Notes under the pieces: generated by a model
Database searches by the model: none
Seen by the model: only the letters and a program-made list of their open reading frames with translations
What the model was told of the DNA's origin: nothing
DNA from: Saccharothrix deserti
Lineage (GTDB): Bacteria > Actinomycetota > Actinomycetes > Mycobacteriales > Pseudonocardiaceae
Length of the DNA: 64,000 nucleotides
NCBI RefSeq assembly: GCF_009769385.1
Contig: NZ_VKAB01000001.1
Location: 124,001-188,000, forward strand
Reading direction: 5' to 3'
Program-made: the position numbers and the translations under genes
Part shown: piece by piece, positions 19,321-28,003 of the stretch
Numbering within the stretch: position 1 is the stretch's first letter
Layout: every line of letters starts with the position of its first letter

Positions 19321-19608
19321 TCAGCCGGCGAGCAGCCGCGCCAACACTTCCGACGCGCCGGCCGGGGCTGGGTCGACCTGCACGACCTTGTCCCGGCCGC
19401 GCTCGCCCGCGACCACCTCGACGTCCTGCTTGCGCACGCCGAACGCCTTGGCCAGCGCCTTGCGCACGGCCTCGTTCGCCTTGCCCTCCACGGCGGGCGC
19501 GGCGACCGCCACGACCAGCGCGTCGTCACCCCATCGCCCGCCGACGGCCTCGCGCTTCGCACCCGGCTTGACCCGGATCGCGAACCTGAACGCGCTCTCG
19601 TCACGCAC
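19321..19608 (-). CDS. DUF167 (YggU-family) protein
   Basis: 95 aa, matching DUF167 by R-V-K-P-G-A-K-R-E near residue 12, the V-A-V-A-A-P-A-V-E-G-K-A-N-E-A block near 33 and A-G-E-R-G-R-D-K near 66. The family is widespread and small; its biochemical role is unclear. It starts at GTG 19608, overlapping the last 8 bases of the upstream TetR gene, so both are one transcript. Confidence 0.88.
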   Translation of the reverse strand: MRDESAFRFAIRVKPGAKREAVGGRWGDDALVVAVAAPAVEGKANEAVRKALAKAFGVRKQDVEVVAGERGRDKVVQVDPAPAGASEVLARLLAG

Positions 19609-20149
19609 GGCACATCACGACCGCCAGCGTCTCCTCCAGCAACGCGCGCCGAGCCTTGACCACCTGCGGCGTGGACGACAGCAGCTGGGCCTGCCCCAGG
19701 TAGACCGAGTACGCCAGAACGGCCCGCTGGTGCGCGACGTCGGCGGCGAAGCCGAGTTCGCCGAACAGCTCCTCCAGGTAGCCGATGCGGCGATCGGTGA
19801 CGCGTTCGAGCACCGGCGCCACGGCCGGGTGGTCCTTGGCCGCGAGCATGGCCAGCTCGACCGCGCTGTCCTCGACGTTCTCCAGCACGGTGGCGAACAG
19901 CAGCCGCAGCTTCTCCAGCGGTTCCGGCACCGAGTCGACGATCTCGATCACGGCCTCGGTGTGCTCGCGTTCCCACCGTTCGAGGGTGGCCTTGAGCAGG
20001 GCTTCCCGGTTGGGGAAGTGCCAGTAGGCACTGCCCTTGGTCGCGCCGAGCCGGGCCGCGAGGGGCTCCACCGCGACCGCCGCCACCCCGCCCTCGGCGA
20101 GCGCTCGCAGGGCCACCCCGGTCCAGTCGTCCTGAGTCCGCCGTGTCAC
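19601..20149 (-). CDS. TetR-family transcriptional regulator
   Basis: 182 aa from GTG at 20149. The N-terminal helix-turn-helix reads L-A-A-R-L-G-A-T-K-G-S-A-Y-W-H-F-P-N, the classic TetR recognition helix with Y-W-H-F. The C-terminal ligand domain is helical and unremarkable. It is divergent from an SRPBCC-like gene, and the 55-base gap holds two palindromes, so it very likely controls itself and that neighbour. It is followed by DUF167 with an 8-base overlap. Confidence 0.88.
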   Translation of the reverse strand: MTRRTQDDWTGVALRALAEGGVAAVAVEPLAARLGATKGSAYWHFPNREALLKATLERWEREHTEAVIEIVDSVPEPLEKLRLLFATVLENVEDSAVELAMLAAKDHPAVAPVLERVTDRRIGYLEELFGELGFAADVAHQRAVLAYSVYLGQAQLLSSTPQVVKARRALLEETLAVVMCRA

Positions 20150-20161
20150 AACTCCATACGC

Positions 20162-20196
20162 TACCGTACGGTAATGGACCATACGGTCCCGTACGG
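20162..20196. promoter_or_regulatory. Tandem TetR operator half/full sites between divergent genes
   Basis: TACCGTACGGTA (20162-20173) is a perfect 12-bp palindrome. A second, near-perfect one, CCATACGG-TC-CCGTACGG, spans 20179-20196 and runs into the GGAGGAGG ribosome-binding site of the downstream gene. Both share the CCGTACGG core. Their position between a TetR gene and its divergent neighbour identifies them as likely operators. Confidence 0.75.
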
Positions 20197-20204
20197 AGGA
20201 GGTC

Positions 20205-20669
20205 GTGGTGATCGAGAACGTGCACACCAGGCAGATCCCCGACAGCGCGCACCTGGTCGACCGGCTCGTGGAGCTGTGGCCGTCCGACCGGTGGCCCGCG
20301 CTGGTCCTGGACCGGCCGTTGGGCGTCGGCGCGGACGGCGGGCACGGCTTCGTCCGCTACCACTGCACCCACTACGTCCCGGGTCAGCGGGTCGAGTTCG
20401 CCTTCTCGCCCGGCCTCGACGTGGTCGGCACGCACGTGCTGGAAGCGGTGCCGGGCGGGTTGCGGCACACTCTGGCCGGTCGGCCGCGCGGCCTGATGCG
20501 GCTGTGGTGGCCGTTGGCCGTGCGGTGGTTGCACGACGCGCTCATCGAGGACCTGCTCGACAACGCGGCCCGCGCCGCCGGCCACCCGCCCGTTCACCCG
20601 GCCAGGTGGTCCGCGTGGGTCCGGTTGCTGCGCGCGGCGGCCGAGAGGAGCGCGAGGCAGCCCGCTTGA
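20205..20669 (+). CDS. SRPBCC-like small protein regulated by divergent TetR
   Basis: 154 aa from GTG at 20205 (GTG at 20208 is equally possible) after GGAGGAGG. The layout - W-P-A-L-V-L-D-R-P-L-G near residue 34, a central beta run (H-G-F-V-R-Y-H-C-T-H-Y-V-P-G-Q-R-V-E-F) and a long C-terminal helix with W-L-H-D-A-L-I-E-D-L-L-D-N - resembles SRPBCC/polyketide-cyclase fold proteins, which bind hydrophobic ligands. The assignment is by fold impression only. Divergent placement suggests it is the target of the TetR repressor. Confidence 0.55.
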   Translation: MVIENVHTRQIPDSAHLVDRLVELWPSDRWPALVLDRPLGVGADGGHGFVRYHCTHYVPGQRVEFAFSPGLDVVGTHVLEAVPGGLRHTLAGRPRGLMRLWWPLAVRWLHDALIEDLLDNAARAAGHPPVHPARWSAWVRLLRAAAERSARQPA

Positions 20670-20738
20670 CCGGAATTTCCTCCACAACCTCCGGTCTCGT
20701 CCGTCTACCCGGTACGGGGACCAGAGGGGGGAGGGTTC

Positions 20739-21299
20739 GTGACGCCGGAGGATCCCGACGACCACGCGGCCACCTTCAGCGATTTCTACCACCGGGAGCG
20801 GACCCGGCTGTTCCGCTTCGCGGCGGTGATGTCGCCGCACCTGGACCACGAGTCCGCGGTGCAGGAGGCGTTCGTCAGCGCGTGGCGGAACTGGCCGGTG
20901 ATCGCGCCCCCGTCGAGACGTGCTTGGCTGGTGAAGACGATCCGCAACCTGCTGGTGGACCAGGCCCGCCGGTGGGAGCGGCCGGGCGACGTGACCGACG
21001 AGGTCGTCGCCCGGCAGCGCGGCACGTACCGGATCCTGGTGCCGAAGCAGCGGGACGCCGAGACGTGGCACGAGCTGATCAGCACGCTGGCGGCCGTCGC
21101 GAACCTGCCGGACCACCTGCGCACGGCGTTGGTGTTGCGGTTCTGGGATTTCGACGACGACGAGATCGCCGATGTGCTGGGCTGCCGTCGTGCGTCGGTG
21201 CGCCGGTACGTGTCGGAGGCGCGGGCGAAGATCAGCGAGCGGGTCGGCAACGAGGAGCGGCGGGTGCGGGGCTCGCAGCGCGGGAAGGAGACGTCATGA
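20739..21299 (+). CDS. ECF-type RNA polymerase sigma factor
   Basis: 186 aa. Sigma region 2 spans about residues 12-85 (F-S-D-F-Y-H-R-E-R-T-R-L-F-R-F-A then A-V-Q-E-A-F-V-S-A-W-R-N-W) and region 4 about 115-170 (L-P-D-H-L-R-T-A-L-V-L-R-F-W-D and I-A-D-V-L-G-C-R-R-A-S-V-R-R). GTG at 20739 follows GGGGGGAGGG. Its TGA overlaps the ATG of a second sigma gene (ATGA). No anti-sigma gene is visible beside it. Confidence 0.85.
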   Translation: MTPEDPDDHAATFSDFYHRERTRLFRFAAVMSPHLDHESAVQEAFVSAWRNWPVIAPPSRRAWLVKTIRNLLVDQARRWERPGDVTDEVVARQRGTYRILVPKQRDAETWHELISTLAAVANLPDHLRTALVLRFWDFDDDEIADVLGCRRASVRRYVSEARAKISERVGNEERRVRGSQRGKETS

Positions 21300-21964
21300 C
21301 GGACGACCTGGATCCTCGACTGGACCACCTGCGCGCCGAACTGACCGAAGCCATCCCGGAGGACCCGGGCACGGACGACCTCGGCGTGGCGGCAATCATG
21401 GCGCAGGCGTCGACGTACGAGCGCCAGGCAGCCCTCGTCGTGGCCGCCCGTTCCGGTTCCCGTGCCGCCCTCGACTCCCTGGTAGCCGAGCTGACCCCGC
21501 TGGTCTGGCACGTGGCCAGGGGCAACGGCCTCGACCAGGCCACCGCCGAGGACGTGGTCCAGACGGTGTGGCTGAGCCTCCTGCGCCACCTGGACCGCCT
21601 GTCCGAACCCCGTGCCGTGGCCGGCTGGCTGATCGTCGCCACCCGCCGCGAATCGCAACGAGCCTGGCGTGACCGCAACGGCCGCCCGGCCCTGTCCACC
21701 GACTCGGCCGTGGACATGCCGGACGACCGCTGGCTACCGGAACCGGAAGCCCTGCGAGACGACCGCGACCGCCGCCTCTGGCAAGCCTTCAACGCCATGC
21801 CCCGCCGCTGCCAGGAACTGCTCCGCCTGACCGTCCTGGCCGGCCGAGCCGAATACCGGGCCGTCTCCGAAGCCCTCTCCATGCCCCACGGCTCCATAGG
21901 CCCCACCCGAGGCCGCTGCCTGCGCCAACTACGCGACCGCCTGGAAAACGACGACGTCCGCTGA
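21296..21964 (+). CDS. Second sigma-70/ECF-like sigma factor, coupled to the first
   Basis: 222 aa. An acidic ~40-residue N-terminal extension (M-T-D-D-L-D-P-R-L then E-D-P-G-T-D-D-L) precedes region 2 (A-L-V-V-A-A-R-S-G-S-R-A-A-L-D-S-L-V with A-E-D-V-V-Q-T-V-W-L) and region 4 (M-P-R-R-C-Q-E-L-L-R-L-T then P-H-G-S-I-G-P-T-R-G-R-C-L). The region-4 helix ends with S-I-G-P-T-R, typical of this subgroup. It begins on the ATGA overlap with the preceding sigma gene, so the two are made together; the pair may act on each other or on separate promoters. Confidence 0.82.
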   Translation: MTDDLDPRLDHLRAELTEAIPEDPGTDDLGVAAIMAQASTYERQAALVVAARSGSRAALDSLVAELTPLVWHVARGNGLDQATAEDVVQTVWLSLLRHLDRLSEPRAVAGWLIVATRRESQRAWRDRNGRPALSTDSAVDMPDDRWLPEPEALRDDRDRRLWQAFNAMPRRCQELLRLTVLAGRAEYRAVSEALSMPHGSIGPTRGRCLRQLRDRLENDDVR

Positions 21965-21985
21965 TCCGGCCCGACCTGAACGCAC

Positions 21986-22016
21986 AGGACCCCCGAGTTC
22001 AACACCCGGGGGTCCT
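21986..22016. terminator. Bidirectional hairpin between sigma operon and ileS
   Basis: AGGACCCCCG and CGGGGGTCCT form a perfect 10-bp stem with an 11-base loop, located between the convergent stops at 21964 and 22029. There is no U-run, as is common in high-GC actinobacteria. Confidence 0.75.
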
Positions 22017-22028
22017 GCCGGCACTGCG

Positions 22029-25000
22029 TCAGACCCTGGAGACCGCGACCCGGACCTTCCGGCCTTCACCGACCACACCGTCCGAGCCCTCGGCGACGTC
22101 GCCGTACTCGATCGTCTCGGTCAGCGTCTCCTGCTTCACGAACGCCTCGAACCCGCGCACCGCGGCCTCGACGCCCGACGGCAGCTGCAACGTCAACGCG
22201 ATCCGGTCCGACACGTCCAGCCCGGCGTCCTTGCGCGCCTGCTGCACCACGCGCACCAGGTCACGCGCGACACCCTCGGCCGCCAGCTCCTCCGTCACCA
22301 CGGTGTCCAGCACGACCAGCCCACCGCTGTTCGGCAACGCCGCCGTCGCACCCTGGTCCGTCGCCACCAGCCGCTGCTCGTACTCCTCCGGGAACAGCTC
22401 GATCCCGGCCGCGAAGACCTTGCCGTCCTCTTCCGCCCAGTCACCCGCCTTCACGGCCTTGATGACCTTCTGCACGTCCGGCCCCAACCGCGGCCCGGCG
22501 GCACGCGCGTTCACCGCCAGCTGGAAGTGCCCGTGCGCGTCCACGTCCGTGGTCAGCTCGACCTCCTTGACGTTCACCTCGTCCCGCAGCACCTCGGTGA
22601 ACGCCTCCAGCTGCGCCACGTCACCGGAGGCGATCACCAGCTTCGCCAACGGCAACCGCACCCGCAGCTTGTTCGACTTCCGCAGCGACAACGCCGTGGA
22701 CGCCACCTGCCGCACCTGGTCCATCGCCGCCACCAGCGCGTCGTCCGCCGGCAGGTCGTCGACGGATGGCCAGTCGGCCAGGTGCACCGACCGGCCACCG
22801 GTCAGCCCACGCCACACCGACTCGGTGGTCAGCGGCAGCAGCGGCGCCGCCACCCGGCTCACCACCTCCAGCACGGTGTGCAGGGTGTCGATCGCGTCCT
22901 GGTCCCCCGCCCAGAACCGGTCACGGGAACGGCGCACGTACCAGTTGGTCAGCACCTCCAGGAACTCCCGGATCGACGCGCACGCACCCGAGATGTCGTA
23001 CTCGTCCAGCTGCGACGTCACCCCGGCCACCAGGTCGTGCGTCTTCGCCAGCACGTACCGGTCCAGCACGTGCGACGAGGAAGTCCGCCAGGTGCCCTCG
23101 ACCCCGTCCGCGTTGGCGTACAGGGCCAGGAAGTACCAGGAGTTCCACAACGGCAGCACGGCCTGCCGCACCGCGTCACGGATACCGCGCTCGGTCACCA
23201 CCAGGTCGCCGCCGCGCAGGATCGGCGACGCCATCAGGAACCACCGCATGGCGTCCGAGCCGTCCCGGTCGAACACCTCGTTGACGTCCGGGTAGTTCTT
23301 CCGCGACTTGGACATCTTCTGCCCGTCGTCGCCCAGCACGATCCCGTGCGCCACGCAGTTGCGGAACGCCGGCCGGTCGAACAGCGCCGTCGCCAGCACG
23401 TGCATGGTGTAGAACCAGCCGCGCGTCTGGCCGTTGTACTCGACGATGAAATCGCCCGGGTAGTGGTCCTCGAACCACTGCGCGTTCTCAAAGGGGTAGT
23501 GGACCTGGGCGAACGACATCGAGCCGGACTCGAACCAGCAGTCCAGCACCTCGGGCACGCGCCGCATCACCGACCGCCCGGACGGGTCGTCCGGGTTCGG
23601 CCTGGTCAGGTTGTCGATCGTGGGCCGGTGCAGGTCGCTCGGGCGCACGCCGAAGTCGCGCTCAAGCTCGTCCAGCGAGCCGTAGACGTCCACCCGCGGG
23701 TATGCCGGGTCGTCCGACACCCACACCGGGATCGGCGAGCCCCAGAACCGGTTGCGGGAGATGTTCCAGTCGCGGGCGTTCTCCAGCCACTTGCCGAACT
23801 GGCCGTCCTTGATGTGCTCGGGCACCCAGTTGATCTGCCGGTTCAGCTCGACCATGCGGTCCTTGAACTGCGAGACCGCGACGAACCACGACGACACGGC
23901 ACGCTGGATCAGCGCGTTGTCGCACCGCCAGCAGTGCGGGTACGGGTGGTCGTAGGTCTCGTGGCGCAGCAGCAGACCCGCTTCCTTCAGGTCGCGGATG
24001 ATCGCCTTGTTCGCGTCGAAGACCTGCTGGCCCTCGTACGGCGGTACCTCGGCGGTGAACCGGCCGTGCGCGTCGACCGGCACGACGACCTCGATGCCCG
24101 CCGCGTCGGTGACGACCTTGTCCTCCTCACCGAAGGCGGGGGCGATGTGCACCATGCCCGTGCCGTCCTCGGTGGTGACGTAGTCGGCGGCCAGCACCTG
24201 GTGCGCGTTCTCCCGGCCGACGAAGAAGTCGAACGGCGGCGCGTAGCGGCGGCCGACCAGGTCGCTGCCCTTGCAGCGGGCCACGACCGTCGGCTCCTCG
24301 CCCAGCTCACGGGCGTACGCGGGGACGCGGGCCTCGGCGAGCAGGTAGCGCTCGCCGTTCGCCTCGACGGTCACGTAGTCGACGTCCGGGTGCACGGCGG
24401 CGGCCAGGTTGGACGGCAGCGTCCACGGCGTCGTCGTCCAGATCAGGGCCAGCTCGCCGGTCTCCAGGCGCAGGCCGACGGTCACCGCCGGGTCCTGCCG
24501 GTCCCGGTAGGTGTCGTCCATCTTGGTCTCGGTGTTGGACAGCGGCGTCTCGCAGCGCCAGCAGTACCAGAGCACCCGGAAACCCTCGTAGACCAGGCCC
24601 TTGTCCCACAGGGTCTTGAAGGCCCACATGACGCTTTCCATGTAGTCCAGGTCGAGGGTCTTGTAGTCGTTGTCGAAGTCCACCCAGCGGGCCTGCCGGG
24701 TCACGTAGTCGCGCCACTGGCCGGTGTACTGGAGCACCGACGTGCGGCAGGCCTCGTTGAACTTCTCGATGCCGAACGCCTCGATCTCGCTCTTCGACGA
24801 GAACCCGAGCTGCTTCTCCGCCTCGACCTCGGCGGGCAGGCCGTGGGTGTCCCAGCCGAAGCGGCGCTCGACGTGCTTGCCGCGCATGGTCTGGTAGCGC
24901 GGGACGACGTCCTTGACGTAGCCGGTGAGCAGGTGGCCGTAGTGCGGCAGGCCGTTGGCGAACGGCGGGCCGTCGTAGAAGACGAACTCGTTCGCCCCGT

Positions 25001-25136
25001 TGTCCCCGGCCGGGCGGGCCTCGATCGACGCCTGGAACGTCTGGTCGGACTTCCAGAAGTCGAGCACACCCTCCTCGAGGGCGGGGAAGGACGGCTGGGA
25101 GGGAACGGAACCCTCGCCTGCCTTCGGGTAGGCCAT
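22029..25136 (-). CDS. ileS: Isoleucyl-tRNA synthetase, eukaryote-like type
   Basis: 1035 aa class Ia synthetase. The ATP-binding signature is P-H-Y-G-H-L-L-T-G near residue 64 and the KMSKS loop is K-M-S-K-S-R-K-N near 604. The CP1 editing domain lies between. The H-Y-G-H variant, the C-W-R-C-E/C-W-R-C-D pairs and the length place it in the eukaryote-like IleRS group (type 2) that is common in actinobacteria and known for low sensitivity to mupirocin. Starts with ATG after GAGGAG. The leader carries an isoleucine T-box. Confidence 0.96.
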   Translation of the reverse strand: MAYPKAGEGSVPSQPSFPALEEGVLDFWKSDQTFQASIEARPAGDNGANEFVFYDGPPFANGLPHYGHLLTGYVKDVVPRYQTMRGKHVERRFGWDTHGLPAEVEAEKQLGFSSKSEIEAFGIEKFNEACRTSVLQYTGQWRDYVTRQARWVDFDNDYKTLDLDYMESVMWAFKTLWDKGLVYEGFRVLWYCWRCETPLSNTETKMDDTYRDRQDPAVTVGLRLETGELALIWTTTPWTLPSNLAAAVHPDVDYVTVEANGERYLLAEARVPAYARELGEEPTVVARCKGSDLVGRRYAPPFDFFVGRENAHQVLAADYVTTEDGTGMVHIAPAFGEEDKVVTDAAGIEVVVPVDAHGRFTAEVPPYEGQQVFDANKAIIRDLKEAGLLLRHETYDHPYPHCWRCDNALIQRAVSSWFVAVSQFKDRMVELNRQINWVPEHIKDGQFGKWLENARDWNISRNRFWGSPIPVWVSDDPAYPRVDVYGSLDELERDFGVRPSDLHRPTIDNLTRPNPDDPSGRSVMRRVPEVLDCWFESGSMSFAQVHYPFENAQWFEDHYPGDFIVEYNGQTRGWFYTMHVLATALFDRPAFRNCVAHGIVLGDDGQKMSKSRKNYPDVNEVFDRDGSDAMRWFLMASPILRGGDLVVTERGIRDAVRQAVLPLWNSWYFLALYANADGVEGTWRTSSSHVLDRYVLAKTHDLVAGVTSQLDEYDISGACASIREFLEVLTNWYVRRSRDRFWAGDQDAIDTLHTVLEVVSRVAAPLLPLTTESVWRGLTGGRSVHLADWPSVDDLPADDALVAAMDQVRQVASTALSLRKSNKLRVRLPLAKLVIASGDVAQLEAFTEVLRDEVNVKEVELTTDVDAHGHFQLAVNARAAGPRLGPDVQKVIKAVKAGDWAEEDGKVFAAGIELFPEEYEQRLVATDQGATAALPNSGGLVVLDTVVTEELAAEGVARDLVRVVQQARKDAGLDVSDRIALTLQLPSGVEAAVRGFEAFVKQETLTETIEYGDVAEGSDGVVGEGRKVRVAVSRV

Positions 25137-25143
25137 CGTGCAA

Positions 25144-25367
25144 CTCCTCGCGTGCGTCCAACCGGCTCACGGGGACGACACGCCGGTCACGGCGCACCGC
25201 GGTACCACCCCGCTTGCCAGGGCGCGAAGGCACTGGCCTCTCTTCGACGGCTGTGACGGGCCGCTCCCGTCCGGTTCTACTGAGGCGCATCCCACCGGGG
25301 CACGCGCCCGTTCTTCCGGAGGCTCCCCGGTGATGGCCGGATCAACGCCGTGCTACCACCCAGGGTA
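25144..25367 (-). ncRNA. Translational T-box leader, isoleucine specific
   Basis: Minus-strand leader of ileS. The antisequestrator T-box sequence GGGGTGGTACCGCGG is at 25212-25198, followed by GCGCC. The 5' half holds the stem I elements, including GGCCATCACCGGGGAGC, in which ATC (25334-25332) is the likely specifier codon for tRNA-Ile. No terminator hairpin with a U-run precedes the gene, and the GAGGAG ribosome-binding site (25144-25149) falls at the leader's end. This fits the translation-controlling T-boxes of actinobacterial ileS genes. Confidence 0.88.
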
Positions 25368-25465
25368 GCCGAAGCGCGCAAACCGCTTTGAGTAGTTCCC
25401 CCATGCGACCCGGTCGGACACGTCGGGAGGCTGGGTGAACGGGCCCGGTCACCACGGGCCGCGAC

Positions 25466-25601
25466 ATGAGGGGGAACACCGTGAAGCGATCGATCGCACT
25501 GTTACTCGCGGCGGCTGCCGTGCCCGCCCTGGCCGTACAGCATCGAACGCGACCCGGCCACGGGTCGGCTGACCGACGCCCACGTGACGCTGAGCAGCTA
25601 G
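25466..25601 (+). pseudogene. Remnant of a secreted protein gene
   Basis: ATG at 25466 (or GTG at 25481) opens with a convincing signal peptide, V-K-R-S-I-A-L-L-L-A-A-A-A-V-P-A-L-A. Right after it the reading continues sensibly only in another frame, Y-S-I-E-R-D-P-A-T-G-R-L-T-D-A-H-V-T-L-S and a final S before TAG at 25599. A signal peptide joined out of frame to a plausible C-terminal end suggests an internal deletion that removed the body of the protein. Its last bases overlap the 3' end of the gene on the other strand. Confidence 0.5.
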
Positions 25602-26119
25602 GCAGGCTCCGACTGGTCCGCGGCCCGCTTGCGGGCCGCGAGGCCGGAGTCCGGGCGGCACACCGCGCACGGGGTGAAGCCCAACTGGCGGGCCTCGTTG
25701 ACCGGGAGGGCCAAGGACGGCCGTGACGCGAGCCAGGAGCAGGCCGCGAGGTGGTAGCGAGGACGTTCGTCCAGCACCCGGACCTCGTCGGTGAGATCGC
25801 TCACAACCAGTGAGTCAGCCGCGTCCGTGTCCTCCTCGTCAGGCTCGACATTCGCCTGACCAGGTGAACTCGGTGCAACGTCTTCGGCACCCTCCGTCCC
25901 GACCTGGTGATCACCGACGGTAACCTGGCGATCACCAGCGCTGGCGCCGGCAGCCGGGGCGCCCGACCGGCGGCGAAGCCACCAGTCGAGCACCAGGACC
26001 ACGGCGGCGGCCCCGCTCGCACCCACGGACAACCACGCCCAGAACGTCTGGTCGCCGGTCAGCGCGGGCACGAGCAACCCCAGGGCTGCCAGCACCAACA
26101 GCAGGACTATGTAGAGCAC
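25598..26119 (-). CDS. Membrane protein with Ada-like zinc-binding C-terminus
   Basis: 173 aa from GTG at 26119. Two membrane segments (residues 1-22 and 27-47) and a basic stop (W-W-L-R-R-R) precede an acidic linker. Residues 120-158 carry Y-H-L-A-A-C-S-W-L and then G-F-T-P-C-A-V-C-R-P, an H/C...CxxC pattern like the Ada-type metal-binding motif found beside actinobacterial wag31 or in small nucleases. It lies just downstream of wag31. Metal binding is inferred; function unknown. Confidence 0.6.
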   Translation of the reverse strand: MLYIVLLLVLAALGLLVPALTGDQTFWAWLSVGASGAAAVVLVLDWWLRRRSGAPAAGASAGDRQVTVGDHQVGTEGAEDVAPSSPGQANVEPDEEDTDAADSLVVSDLTDEVRVLDERPRYHLAACSWLASRPSLALPVNEARQLGFTPCAVCRPDSGLAARKRAADQSEPA

Positions 26120-26147
26120 GTGCAGCAGACTAGATCAGCAACGCCGA

Positions 26148-26963
26148 TCAGCCGGCCTCGGCGCGTGCCCCGAACGAGTACCCACCCTGCTGACGGCCGT
26201 CGGACGGCGCGGCGGGGCCGCGGTCCTGCAGGTCGCGCAGCGACGACTCGAGCATCGTCTTGAGCCGGGTGCGGTACTCGCGCTCGAACGTCTGCAGCTT
26301 GTCGATCTGCTTCTCGAGCGTGTTCTTCTCCTGGGTGATGTTGCCCATCACCTCGGCGTGCTTGCGCTGCGCGTCACGGTCGAGCGCGCTGGCCTTCTCA
26401 CGGGCCTGCCGCTCCAACGTCTCGGCGCGGGTTCGCGCGTCGTTCAACATGGTCTCGGCACGCGTGCGCGCCTCGTTGACCATCGTGTCGGCCTTGGACC
26501 GTGCCTCGGACAACAGCTGCTCGGACTTGGTCCGGGCCTCCGACAGCATCCCGTCGGCCTCGGCCTTGGCCTCCCCGGTGAGCCGGTCGGCCATCTCCTG
26601 GGCCAGACCGAGCACCTTGGCGGCCTGGACGTGGTGGTCACCACCACCACCCGGCGATGTCTGCTCCAGCGCCGAGGGGGGCGGCACCGGTGCGAGCCGG
26701 CGCGGCTCGTCGACAACGCGGCTCGGGCCGACGCCTGCGGCAACCTTCGCCCGGGCGTCTTCGAGGTCGGCACGCGCGGTCTCGACCTGCTGGTCGAGCT
26801 GTTCGACCTGCTGGCGCAGGTCGTTGTTCTCCTCGATCAGGCGGGCGAGCTCGCCCTCAACCAGGTCGAGGAACGCGTCCACCTCGTCCTCGTTGTAGCC
26901 CCGCTTGCCAATCGGCGGCTTGCTGAACGCGACGTTGTGCACGTCCGCGGGGGTCAACGGCAT
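26148..26963 (-). CDS. wag31: DivIVA/Wag31 polar growth protein
   Basis: 271 aa. The N-terminal DivIVA domain begins [13 protein letters not shown] with [11 protein letters not shown] and D-E-V-D-A-F-L-D near residue 26. A coiled coil follows, then a proline linker (residues 88-105), and a long heptad-repeat coil containing repeats of the type [16 protein letters not shown]. It recruits cell-wall synthesis to the poles in actinobacteria. It is the last conserved gene of the division cluster. Confidence 0.94.
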   Translation of the reverse strand: MPLTPADVHNVAFSKPPIGKRGYNEDEVDAFLDLVEGELARLIEENNDLRQQVEQLDQQVETARADLEDARAKVAAGVGPSRVVDEPRRLAPVPPPSALEQTSPGGGGDHHVQAAKVLGLAQEMADRLTGEAKAEADGMLSEARTKSEQLLSEARSKADTMVNEARTRAETMLNDARTRAETLERQAREKASALDRDAQRKHAEVMGNITQEKNTLEKQIDKLQTFEREYRTRLKTMLESSLRDLQDRGPAAPSDGRQQGGYSFGARAEAG

Positions 26964-27008
26964 CAGATCACCTCACGCACTCCTGGGCTGTGGACATCCC
27001 TGGTCCCC

Positions 27009-27317
27009 TCACCTGGGATCGGCTACTCGCATCAGAATGATAACGACCAGCAACAGCACAATAATGGACAAGTCCAGACCGATGCCCCCGATCCGCACGG
27101 TCGGGATGATCCGACGCAGCAAGCGGACCGGAGGGTCGGTCACGGTGTATACGGTCTCCAGCGCCACCGCGACGCCGCCCGCAGGCCGCCATCCCCTGGC
27201 GAAACTACGGACGAGCTCCACGACGACACGCGCCGTGAGCAGCAGCCAGAACGAGAACAACACGTAGTAGACCACGAGCCAGAGGGCATCCACAGCCTCA
27301 ACTGTGCCACCACTCAC
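27009..27317 (-). CDS. YggT-family membrane protein
   Basis: 102 aa with two hydrophobic segments and the family block P-P-V-R-L-L-R-R-I-I-P-T-V-R-I-G-G-I-G-L near residue 61. It starts at GTG 27317 overlapping the sepF stop (GTGA), so it is coupled to sepF. YggT proteins are standard members of the sepF-wag31 interval and are linked to ion stress or membrane function; the precise role is unknown. Confidence 0.9.
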   Translation of the reverse strand: MSGGTVEAVDALWLVVYYVLFSFWLLLTARVVVELVRSFARGWRPAGGVAVALETVYTVTDPPVRLLRRIIPTVRIGGIGLDLSIIVLLLVVIILMRVADPR

Positions 27318-27934
27318 CCCTGGTTGAGGAACCCGCCCTCCGCGAGTCGCCTGCGGTCCTCCGCCGTCACGTCGATGTTCGGAGGTGAGAGAAGGAACAC
27401 CTTGTTGGTGACCTTGTCGATCGAGCCCCGCAGCGCGAACGCCAGACCGGCCGCGAAATCGACCAGCCGCTTGGCGTCCGCGTCGTCCATGTCGGTGAGG
27501 TTCATGATCACCGGCGTGCCGTCGCGGTAGTGCTCCCCGATGGTCCGCGCCTCGTTGTAGCTGCGCGGGTGCAGCGTGGTGATGCGGGCCAGCGGGTTGC
27601 CCGCCGGCTCGGCGGCCGGGCGCAGTCTGCTGACCGGCTCGCGCTGGGGCTCCACGGCCAGCGCGCCGTGCGTGTCGGGGCTCCAGGGACGACGCGGGCG
27701 GGCCCCGCGCTCCGACTCGTAGTCCTCCGGCTCGTCCAGCTCGGCGCGGTAGCCGTTGAACGAACGGCGGCGGGCGGTCCGCTGCTCCGGGTACGGCGGC
27801 TCGTACTCGTCCGAGTCGGTGTACTCGGACCGGTAGTCCGCGTAGCGCCGGTCGTCCTCGTAGGCGGCCGGGTCATCGGCGTACTCGGCGGGAACCATCC
27901 CGAAGTAGGCCTTCAGCTTGTGAAACCCGCTCAT
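27314..27934 (-). CDS. sepF: Cell division protein SepF
   Basis: 206 aa from ATG at 27934. The N-terminal amphipathic membrane helix is visible (K-L-K-A-Y-F-G-M-V), followed by an acidic/tyrosine-rich disordered linker (residues 20-115) and the C-terminal SepF domain (I-T-T-L-H-P-R-S-Y-N-E-A-R-T-I then F-A-A-G-L-A-F-A-L-R-G and F-L-L-S-P-P-N-I). SepF tethers FtsZ to the membrane, replacing FtsA, which is absent here as in other actinobacteria. Confidence 0.94.
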   Translation of the reverse strand: MSGFHKLKAYFGMVPAEYADDPAAYEDDRRYADYRSEYTDSDEYEPPYPEQRTARRRSFNGYRAELDEPEDYESERGARPRRPWSPDTHGALAVEPQREPVSRLRPAAEPAGNPLARITTLHPRSYNEARTIGEHYRDGTPVIMNLTDMDDADAKRLVDFAAGLAFALRGSIDKVTNKVFLLSPPNIDVTAEDRRRLAEGGFLNQG

Positions 27935-28003
27935 GGCTCGAGCCCTTCCTCCGCCGATCCCTACCCGCAAGGACGTCGCGGCCGTCCCAGAGGTTCCCGA
28001 CAG

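Noticed and set aside
22527..25256. Plus-strand open frame of 909 codons opposite ileS
   Set aside because: Shadow of the synthetase; no family motif and composition typical of antisense GC-rich frames.
25144..25367. Transcription-terminating T-box
   Set aside because: No terminator hairpin followed by a U-run precedes ileS, so a translational type is preferred.
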